NCBI RefSeq assembly: GCF_040365225.1
Contig: NZ_AP028055.1
Span: forward strand, 2,418,001-2,482,000
Length of the DNA stretch: 64,000 nucleotides
Origin: Bacteroides sedimenti
GTDB lineage: Bacteria > Bacteroidota > Bacteroidia > Bacteroidales > Bacteroidaceae
Direction: 5' to 3'
The translations under genes were made by a program, and so were the position numbers. The notes under the pieces are model-generated. The model did not search any database. It saw only the letters and a list, made by a program, of their open reading frames with translations, and was not told where the DNA came from. Of this stretch, positions 53,390-63,019 are shown in pieces (the stretch's first letter is position 1; each line of letters starts with the position of its first letter).

Positions 53390-53526
53390 GGGTTGAGAGG
53401 GTGGAGAGAAAACAAAGGTTTTTCAGTTTCAAAAAATGAAATTTGAAAATTCTTCAAAAAGAATTTTTTTCAAATATGAAATTCTGAAACCGAAAAAAGG
53501 ACTATTTTACTCCACCCTCTCAACCC
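53390..53526. repeat. Long hairpin element H3
   Basis: Arm GGGTTGAGAGGGTGGAG (53390-53406) pairs perfectly with 53510-53526 across 103 nt. The arm is a tandem of GGTTGAGAG and GGTGGAGAG. The core aaatgaaatttgaaaattct, tcaaaaagaat, ttttttcaaatatgaaattc resembles that of H1 and H2 and pairs with itself around gtttca/tgaaac. Confidence 0.85.
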
Positions 53527-53728
53527 CCGCAGTTATGAAAATGACTTTATCCTGAGTCGTTCTTTCTTTTGTAAACAATTTTAGTGGCGGTAGTAGTTGA
53601 AATATTTACATCAAACAAAGCCAGAAGACTAAACAATTGAATATTAAGTCAATAACAATAGAGCAAAAACAAAAAAGCCGGTATTCGCTCAGCGAGGTTA
53701 GCCCCGGAGATAGCGGTAGCAACAAAAC

Positions 53729-53768
53729 AAAAAAAAAACCGTGCCAAAAGTAGCTCCTTTTGACACGG
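53729..53768 (-). terminator. Terminator of the nucleotidyltransferase gene
   Basis: On the minus strand ccgtgtcaaaag pairs with cttttggcacgg (one G-T pair) and is followed by nine T. It lies 30 bp beyond the stop. Confidence 0.85.
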
Positions 53769-53797
53769 CATATTATATTTTATTGGCTACTGTCCTA

Positions 53798-54700
53798 TTA
53801 GAACAATTTTGCAGGATATTCACCTGCGTCAACCAGCGCCTGAATCTTATCAACAACAGACTGACGGTCTGCTGCATAAGTTACACCAAACCATTTTGAA
53901 GTAGTATCAAGAACCTTAACACGGGCAGTACCATTGTTAATCAGCTCATTAACCATCAACGGAATGAAGTATTCTGATTTCAGGTTATCCATGTTTGCTT
54001 TCAGGAATTCAATGAAGAAATCTTCTGAATACTGGAAATAGTCGGGAGTGAAGCCCCACATGTTCATAGAAACCGGAGTATTATCGTCGATAGTAACTGT
54101 TTCGCCGTTTTCGTCATTGAACTGAATCTTACCATCAATGCGTTCGATTGCTGTGCGTTCAACAACTGTAGTCAGGAACCCGTTTTCGTCTGTTGCACAA
54201 ACGCCACGTGCCACGCTACCGCTTTCTGAAAGAGTATTACCTACACGGTAACCCACCATGCAGTAATCGTTCTTCTTGCCTTCCAGTTCTGCCAGAGCTT
54301 TGCCCAATACAGCGAAACTGTCTCTTCCATAGAAGTCGTCGGCATTGATTACGGCAAATGGTTCGTTGATTACACTCTTACCCATCAGCACTGCGTGGTT
54401 GGTTCCCCATGGTTTTTCTCTGCCTTCGGGGCATTTGAATCCGGCAGGAAGGTCGTTCAAATCCTGAAATACCACTTCAACCGGGATATGGTTTTCGTAT
54501 TTTGAAATAATCTTTTCGCGGAAATCTTTCTCGAAACTTTCACGGATAACGAATACAAGTTTACCAAATCCACCGCGGATTGCATCGTAAATTGAATAGT
54601 CCATGATTGTTTCGCCGTTGGGGCCCAGTCCGTCTAACTGCTTCAAGCCACCATACCGACTGCCCATACCGGCAGCTAGTACAAATAATGTAGGTTTCAT
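53798..54700 (-). CDS. Sugar-phosphate nucleotidyltransferase-like protein
   Basis: 300 residues with an N-terminal NTP-transferase motif LAAGMGSRYGGLKQLDGLGP, then NGETIMDYSIYDA. The nucleotide-binding fold continues with PWGTNHAVLMGKSVINEPFA and INADDFYGRDSF (metal-binding Asp). This resembles UTP- or GTP-glucose/mannose-1-phosphate transferases; the sugar and nucleotide cannot be decided. Monocistronic with its own terminator. Confidence 0.82.
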   Translation of the reverse strand: MKPTLFVLAAGMGSRYGGLKQLDGLGPNGETIMDYSIYDAIRGGFGKLVFVIRESFEKDFREKIISKYENHIPVEVVFQDLNDLPAGFKCPEGREKPWGTNHAVLMGKSVINEPFAVINADDFYGRDSFAVLGKALAELEGKKNDYCMVGYRVGNTLSESGSVARGVCATDENGFLTTVVERTAIERIDGKIQFNDENGETVTIDDNTPVSMNMWGFTPDYFQYSEDFFIEFLKANMDNLKSEYFIPLMVNELINNGTARVKVLDTTSKWFGVTYAADRQSVVDKIQALVDAGEYPAKLF

Positions 54701-54812
54701 TTTTGTTAATATTTTAATGGTTTGTTATGTCTTTCGAGAATTCTACGCGACAAATTTACAAATAATCCCAAGAAAGTAGCAACAAACCAGTCAAATATCT
54801 CCCTATAATAAA

Positions 54813-57101
54813 TTAAAATGGATAACCAATTGCCAGATGAAGCCCTAATCCGTCTTTGAATGTGGGTATATTATAATATCCTGTCCGGGAGGTTTCGTAC
54901 GGAGCATGAAGACCGATTCCGGCATCCAGCCTGATAACCAAAAACGAGAGGTCGTAACGCAATCCGCAACCGGTTCCCAGGGCAATCTCCTTCCCAAGCC
55001 GGGATAGGGAAAGCTGACCGCCCGGACGTGCAGCATCAGGTTTTAGCAACCAGATGTTTCCGGCATCGAGGAAGAGAGCTCCGTTCAGATCTCCCAGTAT
55101 GTTGAATCGGTATTCCAGATTGGCCTCCAGCTTAAATGTTCCGGTCTGGTCCATATACGAATAAACATTATCCGGATTGGGCCTGTAGCTGCCAGGCCCC
55201 AGAGAGCGAATGGTAAATGCTCGCAGACTATTTGCGCCGCCAATATAGAACTGCTCATTGTAGGGCGCCACTTTTGAATTTCCGTAAGCACAGAGAACGC
55301 CGCCCGACAAACGTCCGACCAATGACTGGCGAGCGCTGAGTTTATAGGTATATCTCACTTCGGAGGTGAGTTTCAAAAACTGGGCAAAGGGATTACCCAG
55401 AAGTTGCTTCTCCTGGTTGAAGCTCTTTCCGAACAATCTGTAAACGGCCGACAAAACGTTTCCGGCAGATGTTAAAGAGCTTTCCCACCAAAGATGATTC
55501 CGTTTACCTCTCACCCCTGCATCATCGTAGGTATAGGTATAGTTCATCGCCGGAACAAACTGATTCTTCAAACTGAGGTATAGAGCCGGATTGGCATTGG
55601 TAACAGAATCGAATCGCTGGGTGGTGTACTGAAGCACATTGAACGACAGCCGGAAAGGGGTTACTGAATGACGGCTTACCCTGGATGTCTGGAAATTATA
55701 GGTGGCGCTACCTCCGAAGGAGAGCAATTTGAAGAAACCGGCACGGTTTAACTGGTCTCCATTGAGCGAGAATGTGGTGGTGGCGGGATAGGTAAACTCT
55801 TTGTTGAGCATACCCGGCAACAGTATACGCGGAAGGGTGAGCGAAGTGGACGCCCCCAGCTCATACGAATTTATTACAGAACTATTCCCCTCGACCGAAC
55901 CATTGGTTTGCCACTCATAACTTCCCTTGAGCCTCAGCGAAAGAAGCTCTCCTCCATGAAAGATATTCCGCCTAGAAATTGAGAATACAGCACCCGGCCC
56001 TGTCTGTCCGTTGGATTTGGTCGTTACGTTAAATTCCAGTTCTCCGTCAAGCGGCAAGTCGTAAGCTGCATTCATCCTCACATTGAGCCGGTTGTTTAAA
56101 GCGGTAGTATCCTGAGGGGTAAAGAGCAGCTCGGTAAACCTGAAGGTTCCCAGCTGGTTCATATTCTCCTGCAACTTCAACTGTCTGTGCTGTGAATACT
56201 TTTCACCCGATTGCAGACTGAACCGGTTATAGAGAACCTGCGGACGAACTCGGAGCTTGCCCTGGTAATAAATCAGCAAATCCTTATAAAGCAGTGAGTC
56301 GGTTGGAACCTCTCCGTCGTAACCATACAGCCACACGCTCCTATTGCCAATATTCCATGGACGAAGCGCCTCGGGCGGCAAGCCTGCTTTTGGAGTAACC
56401 TTCAGACTTACCCGGCCAGACTGTTTGGTGGTATCGGCAAGAAAGGTTATCAGCTCCGGACGGAAATAGTAGTAACCGGCGTTTCGCAACAGACCACTTA
56501 GACGCTGCCGCTCCTCTTCCAGTTTAAGAACGCTGAAATGGTCTCCCTTCCGAAGTATCTTATCTGCCAAACGAAGGTGAATCAAGCTGTCGGTCTTTGG
56601 GGAATAGGATGCATACATCACCGAATCCAACAAATAGGGCTGCTGCATATCGACGGTATATCTCAGTTTTGCCTGGCGTTTCTTCCCGGGAATCAACTCA
56701 TAAGAGACCTGTCCGTTGAAGTACCCGTAATCTCTCAACAGATTTCGCGCCACCTTTATCCTGACTTCGGGGTTTACGGTCGATACCAATACCGGCTTGG
56801 TGGCAAAACGATTGAAGAGCCAATGCCCCAACCCTTTTTCATAGGACTGAAAAGCATTGTACATCCACAATCCGAATGGGAAAGGCGTGCGGATGGACGA
56901 GCTTCCAAGTAGAGCATTGTTGGGAGTCGCTTTCAATGCAGCCCCCACCTCCTCCAAAGCCTCATCACCAGCCGGAGAAATGTCCCGGTTCACAACCACC
57001 GTTTTCTTCATTCCCGTATAAAGGATTTCACCTTCCGATAAATGACGGGTGGTGGAACAGGCGGATAAGATGATGAACAACAGACAGATTATTTTTCTCA
57101 T
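54813..57101 (-). CDS. BamA/TamA-family outer membrane lipoprotein (TamL)
   Basis: 762 residues. Lipoprotein signal MRKIICLLFIILSACSTTRH (lipobox SAC). Then POTRA-like domains (LRYTVDMQQPYLLDSVMYAS, LRVRPQVLYNRFSLQSGEKY) and a C-terminal 16-strand barrel region with LYRFNILGDLNGALFLDAGN-like and FYIGGANSLRAFTIRSLGPG segments. Bacteroidota carry this lipidated TamA variant together with TamB. It helps build or transport material to the outer membrane. Its ATG overlaps the tamB stop by four bases. Confidence 0.87.
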   Translation of the reverse strand: MRKIICLLFIILSACSTTRHLSEGEILYTGMKKTVVVNRDISPAGDEALEEVGAALKATPNNALLGSSSIRTPFPFGLWMYNAFQSYEKGLGHWLFNRFATKPVLVSTVNPEVRIKVARNLLRDYGYFNGQVSYELIPGKKRQAKLRYTVDMQQPYLLDSVMYASYSPKTDSLIHLRLADKILRKGDHFSVLKLEEERQRLSGLLRNAGYYYFRPELITFLADTTKQSGRVSLKVTPKAGLPPEALRPWNIGNRSVWLYGYDGEVPTDSLLYKDLLIYYQGKLRVRPQVLYNRFSLQSGEKYSQHRQLKLQENMNQLGTFRFTELLFTPQDTTALNNRLNVRMNAAYDLPLDGELEFNVTTKSNGQTGPGAVFSISRRNIFHGGELLSLRLKGSYEWQTNGSVEGNSSVINSYELGASTSLTLPRILLPGMLNKEFTYPATTTFSLNGDQLNRAGFFKLLSFGGSATYNFQTSRVSRHSVTPFRLSFNVLQYTTQRFDSVTNANPALYLSLKNQFVPAMNYTYTYDDAGVRGKRNHLWWESSLTSAGNVLSAVYRLFGKSFNQEKQLLGNPFAQFLKLTSEVRYTYKLSARQSLVGRLSGGVLCAYGNSKVAPYNEQFYIGGANSLRAFTIRSLGPGSYRPNPDNVYSYMDQTGTFKLEANLEYRFNILGDLNGALFLDAGNIWLLKPDAARPGGQLSLSRLGKEIALGTGCGLRYDLSFLVIRLDAGIGLHAPYETSRTGYYNIPTFKDGLGLHLAIGYPF

Positions 57102-60100
57102 CGCGACTCCTTCTTTTGATTTTTATTTTTGAAAATGAACAGTTCGCCCAATTTGCGCATCTTCTTTCGAAGCACTACGCCGGCTCCCGTTTCAATAATC
57201 TCTCCTTCGAGCAGACTCTGATAGTTCTTGTCATAGAACAACCTTACATATCTGGTTCCGCTGGTATCCAACCTGTATTCCAGCGAAATATTATCTATAA
57301 ACGACTGCTTTTCTTCGGCGGTTTCACCTGTCGATATCTTGCCTCCGATAATAATCCGTATGCGGTCGTTGTAGAATCTTCTGGCAAAACGGAATGAGTA
57401 ATCGGTGCGGCGCCCCATACCCTGAGCCGAGCTTTCGTTGTACGTTTCCATTCCGAAAGTGATATCGACCTTTTTCAGAGCGCTGCCGGCTATACCGGCT
57501 ATCTGCCCCTGCAGAAAACTATTCAGGGCACCTCCCATATTAATGCCTCCAGTGCTCGATGCTGCCATACTTCCGGGCATATACATACCCGAAACCAGCA
57601 TTGTTATGGCTTGCTTGCTTCTCTCTTCGTCGGACATGGCCAAGAGCTGATTCTGCACAGCCATATCCTCGGGCGCTTCGAGGTCGAAAACCATTCCCAG
57701 GTTCTGCAACCTGTTTTTGATGGAGACCGAAACATCGAAATTCACCTGCCGACTTGTCTGGTTCTCATTCGTAACCGAAGCCCGGAGCCGTTCCACCGCC
57801 TTACAGTTTACAACAGGGTCCATCATGTTTCCCGACCATTCCACGTAACTTCCGTCTTTTATTACGAATGATTTAAGCGGAATCACCGGCAAGGTATACT
57901 TCAACAGGCCACCACTCATGGTGTATCGTCCATAAAGCAACATATCGCCTTGCGGAGTATAATGCAGCGAGAGGTCTCCTCCACCTTCCAGCTCCACCCT
58001 ATCCTCACCATCGGGTGAGAGTTCGGCTTTTATCCTCACCGCCGGTTCCACCTGTACATTCAGAATCATATCCAAACCGCTAAGGGTGGCACTCTTCGGC
58101 TCTTTCTTCTGCACCTGGGCGGTATCTTCAAAGTTGACAAAGGTAACCATCTCGCCCAACCTGTCCTTAACAGCCAAAGGAGAATCCCGTAGAATATATG
58201 TTGCATCCGTGGTGCCAAGCAAACGCATATCGCCACGCATTACCAACGCGTCGAGCGGACCGCGTATCGTTGAATTGAGGTCTACAAATAGTTTTCCGTA
58301 AACCAACGATTGGTGAGTGCGACGGGAATTCATCAGTTGATAATTCCTGGTTGTCAGCTTCAAATCGGCCTTTACACTCTGCAGTTTTTTAAGGTCGACG
58401 CCTCCCGAAATTGTCAATGGGTTCTTTCCTACGGCATATATATGATAATCGTCAAATACAACCCGGTTATCTGTGACCGCTATTTTCTTATCATCGAGTT
58501 TGAGACGTGCTCCAGCCTGCACAATAAACACAGAAGCGGTATCGGCTTTTACCTCGCCGGCAATCTGGGGCGATTCCGTTGTTCCTTTAAAGGTGACCTC
58601 CCCGTTCAGGGCACCGGCAAAGCGAGCCAGGTCGTCGGGAACAAAAGCGTTGGCAATGCTCAGAGGCAAATCCTTGAGCCGGGCATGGATATCCATTGAT
58701 TGCTGCTTTTCACTTCGATAGATACCTGCTGCTGTAATTACCTCTCTACCGTTATACCCCACCATGGCATCTACCTGGTGCTCATTTGTCTCTCCCGGGG
58801 TGTAAGTCGCTTTCAGATTCACATTCCCCACAAGCCGTTTGGCATACATCAGTTTGCTGATATCTGCATCGCCCTTCACCTGTAGGTGGCTCTCCTTCTG
58901 GAGATATTCCGCCTTGGCAGAAAGGATTCCTCCAATATCGGGCATATATGGTACTGAATTCACCACCTCCTTCAGATCGAGATTCCGGATTTCGGCCTGC
59001 AAATCTTGTTGTGCCTCCACATTTTCTACCGAATGTATAAAGAGTCCCATCCCGTTTTTGTCCTGTAATTCAAGATTTGCCGAGATACGTTTGTCATTGC
59101 CTATGAAGATATGATTGTCCCGGTTTAATGTAAACGAACGGAAAAGCAGGGTGGGCTTCTCCGGAAAGAGGTTAACCATCAGCCCCTCTTCCTGCAAATG
59201 TGCACGGACTCCCAGCAATGCCCCGGTCTCACCCTTGGCATTGAGATACCTGAGCATCAACTCGGCATTATCGTTCCGGATGATTCCATCTACGTAAGAT
59301 TGAAATACATATTGCTTGTTCGAAGCATTATTGACAACCCCCGCATGGAGGTGTATACCCGCCGTATCTTGCCGGACAATGAGGCGAACCGTATCCAGTT
59401 TGATGCTATCTGCCATAACCGAGCGTACGGAGCCGACTCCATGCAACCCTTGGGCAGAAGAGGTGCCCATCCTGAGTTCCATCTCATGAAAGTAGATTTT
59501 AGACAGAGCCAGGTATCTTGCCAGCGGATTGGCATTCCCGGCGGAAAAGAGCAGACGAGTAGAAGGCATTGCTTCTCGAAGGGCTTTTTGATCGAGCCTT
59601 TTCTGCTGAATTTCTTTGGTCAACAGTTCTGAGAAGAGAGTGGCCTCTTTTACAAACTGATTCACAGAACCATCGCTTTCGAAGTACAATTCCATATCTC
59701 CCGACTTGAGATTGAGTGATGTGCCACTCTTTCCGGCCGAGCCTTTAAGGAAAGCGGTAACGGGTTCTTTAAGCGGATGGGGCAACAGCCCTAGGTGATA
59801 CAAGTCTACATGATGGACATTTACTGCAAAATCACCTTCCAGCAGTTTCTTGTTCAAAAGCATGTTGAGTGTTGCATCCATTCCAAGAAACTTATGCTCG
59901 CTGGATAGCGCAACCTTGGCTTGGGAATTTAAAAGTTCCGCCTTTAGGGCAAGCCCCGAAAGGGAGGTGTTTCCATACTGTAATTGTTGCAAATCGATGG
60001 CAGCGTTTGCTTTTGTCTTGGGTGAGAAGATGTCGGTACCTTCTCCCTCTGCTTTGAATGAGGCTGTAAGGGCTGAAAGGGTTTTATCAGGCAGAAAGTG

Positions 60101-61597
60101 TTTCAGTTGCAAATTATTTACCCCCACACTGGCCATATAGGAATCGCGTTTTACATTGTACGCCCCATCTACTTTAACCTCTCCCTTATCATCTTTCAAA
60201 GTGACCCTGGAAAGGAACTGCTCTCCTTTCATCGCCACTTTCCCTTCCATCTGCATGCCCTGAGGAAGTCGTACAGGTCCATTGGGATAAGAACCTATCA
60301 AGGCAGTGAGGAAGTCGAGGTTCTGAGCATCAATGCAGAAAAGGAGCTGTCCCGAGCGGTTTACCCTATCGGTTACGTTTGCCAATCTTCCCTTGGAAGA
60401 AAAGGAGAATGCTCCCGGCAGATCGGCGGTAAGCTTTGAAATATTAATTTTCCCATTGTGCCCCTCAGCCATTCCACGAAGAGCAATTGCCCGGAAGGGG
60501 TAGCTCTTTGCCAGTTTCCCCGAAGATGCTCCGGTTAGCAGCAGCACATCCTGCTTGCCAATGTAGGCCTTGACTTCGGAGATAAAGCTCCCCTTGTTGA
60601 TTTCTCGAAGCATCAGCCAATCGGCTTTGGCTGTTGCCCGGAGCTCGGAATGGGGGGTGTTCAGCTCCAGTCCGGTTACCTGCATGGCTCTATTATCGGC
60701 CTGAAGACGCCCCTTCATAGAGTCTATAGTGATGCCCGAGCGATCGGTCAGGGAAAGTTTGCGGACGATACCTGCCAGGTAACGACTCTGGTTCCTGAAG
60801 GAATCCACCGTAAATGAGATTCCACGTAATGCCAGATGTGTAGGATCGAATCCTCGGAACGGTTCCTTCTGGTTCGAATCGTAGTTGAACGTACCCTTGT
60901 TGACAATAATATGTTGCATGCGATACAAACTCCGGGGCAAGTCCACCAGTCCATTAGTAAGGAGCCCTTCACCGATGGAAGCAGACAGGTGTGTACTATC
61001 CAGCGGTTGTTCTAGATGGAAAGAGACGTTTTGTAGCTTCAGCCGACTAAGGTAGAATTTCCACCGGATAGGTTTGGATGGTTCTTTGGTTTTTGTTTCT
61101 GTAGTATCAAGAATCGAAAGCCTGACATCGGCATCTTTCAATGTGGCAGCAGATATCAGCATCTCTTCCCTGCTTATTCCAACCTTTTCCGATCGTAGAA
61201 AAAAACGGTCTAGCTTACCTTTCAGTCGAATCCCTTTAATCAGATGAGATGAGTTGAAGTCAACTTTACTCAGGGTAAAGCCTTCTACTTTTATCTCTCC
61301 CTGCAATAAGCGTTTCAGCCCTAAATCGACAATTGCCTTATCGGCTACCAACAATGTATCTTTTGATGAAATTACACTTACTCCGTGTACTGACAAGTCT
61401 AGCGGAAAAGAGAGGCTGATTCGGTCAATGGCAATCTGCATTCCCGTCTGTTTTGAAGCATACTTTACAAACTGCTTCTTAAGTTGATTCTGGACAGGAG
61501 GCAGATAAAGCAACACGATGAGTATTGCCAAAAGAATAAACGGTGATAGCAAAGCATAGCCCACCCTTTTCAGCCACTTTTTCGTCCGTCCTCCCAT
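57098..61597 (-). CDS. tamB: Translocation and assembly module protein TamB
   Basis: 1499 residues. One N-terminal membrane anchor (ALLSPFILLAILIVLLYLPP) is followed by a very long repetitive beta-rich region typical of TamB/YhdP-type bridges. The DUF490-like C-terminus (about 1150-1480) contains GRYTMSGGLLKYTLPVIPLK, DGSYVEWSGNMMDPVVNCKA and DISFGM-like DITFGMETYNESSAQGMGRR. TamB spans the periplasm and partners the TamA/TamL barrel encoded immediately downstream (ATGA overlap). Confidence 0.9.
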   Translation of the reverse strand: MGGRTKKWLKRVGYALLSPFILLAILIVLLYLPPVQNQLKKQFVKYASKQTGMQIAIDRISLSFPLDLSVHGVSVISSKDTLLVADKAIVDLGLKRLLQGEIKVEGFTLSKVDFNSSHLIKGIRLKGKLDRFFLRSEKVGISREEMLISAATLKDADVRLSILDTTETKTKEPSKPIRWKFYLSRLKLQNVSFHLEQPLDSTHLSASIGEGLLTNGLVDLPRSLYRMQHIIVNKGTFNYDSNQKEPFRGFDPTHLALRGISFTVDSFRNQSRYLAGIVRKLSLTDRSGITIDSMKGRLQADNRAMQVTGLELNTPHSELRATAKADWLMLREINKGSFISEVKAYIGKQDVLLLTGASSGKLAKSYPFRAIALRGMAEGHNGKINISKLTADLPGAFSFSSKGRLANVTDRVNRSGQLLFCIDAQNLDFLTALIGSYPNGPVRLPQGMQMEGKVAMKGEQFLSRVTLKDDKGEVKVDGAYNVKRDSYMASVGVNNLQLKHFLPDKTLSALTASFKAEGEGTDIFSPKTKANAAIDLQQLQYGNTSLSGLALKAELLNSQAKVALSSEHKFLGMDATLNMLLNKKLLEGDFAVNVHHVDLYHLGLLPHPLKEPVTAFLKGSAGKSGTSLNLKSGDMELYFESDGSVNQFVKEATLFSELLTKEIQQKRLDQKALREAMPSTRLLFSAGNANPLARYLALSKIYFHEMELRMGTSSAQGLHGVGSVRSVMADSIKLDTVRLIVRQDTAGIHLHAGVVNNASNKQYVFQSYVDGIIRNDNAELMLRYLNAKGETGALLGVRAHLQEEGLMVNLFPEKPTLLFRSFTLNRDNHIFIGNDKRISANLELQDKNGMGLFIHSVENVEAQQDLQAEIRNLDLKEVVNSVPYMPDIGGILSAKAEYLQKESHLQVKGDADISKLMYAKRLVGNVNLKATYTPGETNEHQVDAMVGYNGREVITAAGIYRSEKQQSMDIHARLKDLPLSIANAFVPDDLARFAGALNGEVTFKGTTESPQIAGEVKADTASVFIVQAGARLKLDDKKIAVTDNRVVFDDYHIYAVGKNPLTISGGVDLKKLQSVKADLKLTTRNYQLMNSRRTHQSLVYGKLFVDLNSTIRGPLDALVMRGDMRLLGTTDATYILRDSPLAVKDRLGEMVTFVNFEDTAQVQKKEPKSATLSGLDMILNVQVEPAVRIKAELSPDGEDRVELEGGGDLSLHYTPQGDMLLYGRYTMSGGLLKYTLPVIPLKSFVIKDGSYVEWSGNMMDPVVNCKAVERLRASVTNENQTSRQVNFDVSVSIKNRLQNLGMVFDLEAPEDMAVQNQLLAMSDEERSKQAITMLVSGMYMPGSMAASSTGGINMGGALNSFLQGQIAGIAGSALKKVDITFGMETYNESSAQGMGRRTDYSFRFARRFYNDRIRIIIGGKISTGETAEEKQSFIDNISLEYRLDTSGTRYVRLFYDKNYQSLLEGEIIETGAGVVLRKKMRKLGELFIFKNKNQKKESR

Positions 61598-61680
61598 AAT
61601 TATGAAATGTTCTATATCAAAGATAACATTTATTTCTGAATCTTGTTTGCCATACTGATTATGAATTCGTACAAATAATA

Positions 61681-61688
61681 TATATTTG
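61681..61688 (+). promoter_or_regulatory. -7 promoter box of the YbjQ-like gene
   Basis: TATATTTG matches TAnnTTTG, 34 bp before the start. Confidence 0.5.
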
Positions 61689-61721
61689 CTGTCAGAAAAC
61701 TAACTTCTAAAGAAAAACATT

Positions 61722-62042
61722 ATGTTACTATCTACAACAAACAGTATAGAGGGTAAAAACATTACCACGTACTATGGAATTGTTTCCGGAGAAACCATTA
61801 TCGGTGCCAATATTTTCAAGGATATTTTTGCAGGTATACGCGACATTATCGGTGGTCGTTCCAACTCTTACGAGAAAGTGCTTCGTGAAGCTAAGGAGAC
61901 CGCTCTCCGCGAAATGGCCGAAAATGCACAGCGAATGGGGGCTAATGCCGTAATCGGGGTTGACCTGGACTATGAAACGGTTGGCTCGAATGGTAGTATG
62001 CTGATGGTGACAGCCTGCGGAACGGCCGTTTTTTATCAATAA
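61722..62042 (+). CDS. YbjQ/UPF0145 family protein
   Basis: 106 residues, one domain. It has NSIEGKNITTYYGIVSGETI near residue 4, then FKDIFAGIRDIIGGRSNSYE, LREMAENAQRMGANAVIGVD and a C-terminal MLMVTACGTAVFYQ. This is the family often labelled heavy-metal-binding domain protein; the real function is not established. No signal peptide. Monocistronic. Confidence 0.88.
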   Translation: MLLSTTNSIEGKNITTYYGIVSGETIIGANIFKDIFAGIRDIIGGRSNSYEKVLREAKETALREMAENAQRMGANAVIGVDLDYETVGSNGSMLMVTACGTAVFYQ

Positions 62043-62115
62043 ACAGAAAGTCTGGGCATTGAAAGAAAAAGGATAGGGCCGATATGATAAAAGGTTCTAA
62101 TTATCGCCCTATCGT

Positions 62116-62147
62116 TTGGCTTAATTGTCTGAAAGTACTACTTTTGT
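62116..62147 (+). promoter_or_regulatory. Promoter of the cyclophilin gene
   Basis: -33 element TTTG (62116-62119) and -7 box TACTTTTG (62140-62147) with 20-bp spacing. This is the best complete match to the Bacteroides promoter consensus in the window. Confidence 0.7.
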
Positions 62148-62171
62148 CTCCAAATTAATCAGTTCATTCAC

Positions 62172-63014
62172 ATGAGAAAACATTTACTGATTACACTTTC
62201 GCTCCTCTTCGCAGGATTTATTTTAACGGGATTCGCCCAAAACAAAAAAGTAAATATGGAAAATCAGAAAGAAACAATGCTGTTGATACAGACAGATTTA
62301 GGGGACATAAAAATCAAACTCTACAATGAAACGCCTCAACACCGTGATAACTTCATCAAACTTGCCAAAGAAGGTTTTTATGATGGAACTCTTTTTCACC
62401 GTGTAATTAAAGATTTCATGATTCAGGGAGGTGACCCCGATTCCAGAAAGGCTGCAAAAGGCCAGATGCTTGGTTCGGGAGATGCCGGATATACAGTTCC
62501 AGCCGAGTTTGTTTACCCACAGCTGTTCCACAAAAAAGGAGCTCTTTCGGCCGCTCGTCAGGGAGACGAGGTGAACCCGAAAAAGGCTTCAAGCGGATGC
62601 CAGTTCTACATTGTTACCGGTAAGAAATACTCTGAAGGTCAGATCCTGAATATGGAACACCAAATGAACCATGGAAAAGTGGAACAGATTTTCAGTAACC
62701 TGGTAAGCAAGAACACTGCTAAGATTAAGAAGCTACGTATGGACCGCGACAAAGAGGGACTGTATGAATTGCAGGAAGAGCTGATTGCCGAAGCTAAAAC
62801 AATAGCCGACACCATGCCCGACTTCAAGTTTACACCCGAACAGGTGAAAGCTTACACCACCGTTGGTGGTACTCCGCACCTGGACAACCAGTACACCGTA
62901 TTTGGGGAGGTAGTGGAAGGTATGGAAGTGGTAGATTCCATACAGAAGGTAAAGACTAACCGCTCCGACCGCCCGGAAGAGGATATCAGAATGAAAGTCA
63001 CAGTACTGGATTAA
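62172..63014 (+). CDS. Secreted cyclophilin-type peptidyl-prolyl isomerase
   Basis: 280 residues. Signal LLITLSLLFAGFILTGFAQN. The cyclophilin domain shows HRDNFIKLAKEGFYDGTLFH, RVIKDFMIQGGDPD near 75 (active-site Arg, Phe and Gln) and GCQFYIVTGKKYSEGQI. The insert at about 155-220 (NHGKVEQIFSNLVSKNTAKI and a charged helix) is longer than in minimal cyclophilins and is found in Bacteroidales members. It helps fold exported proteins. It is 5 bp before the M16 gene, so they are likely co-transcribed. Confidence 0.92.
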   Translation: MRKHLLITLSLLFAGFILTGFAQNKKVNMENQKETMLLIQTDLGDIKIKLYNETPQHRDNFIKLAKEGFYDGTLFHRVIKDFMIQGGDPDSRKAAKGQMLGSGDAGYTVPAEFVYPQLFHKKGALSAARQGDEVNPKKASSGCQFYIVTGKKYSEGQILNMEHQMNHGKVEQIFSNLVSKNTAKIKKLRMDRDKEGLYELQEELIAEAKTIADTMPDFKFTPEQVKAYTTVGGTPHLDNQYTVFGEVVEGMEVVDSIQKVKTNRSDRPEEDIRMKVTVLD

Positions 63015-63019
63015 TTAAG

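Larger units (their letters stand above)
52174..53728. other. 1.55-kb gene-free region holding structured repeats
   Basis: No coding ORF is credible on either strand. Besides the listed hairpins and the 22-bp array, 53207-53345 contains loose GGGTT-GTC repeats that look like degenerate reverse-sense units. The region separates the AT-rich cassette array from core genes and may be regulatory, structural or a relic of a mobile element. Confidence 0.6.
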
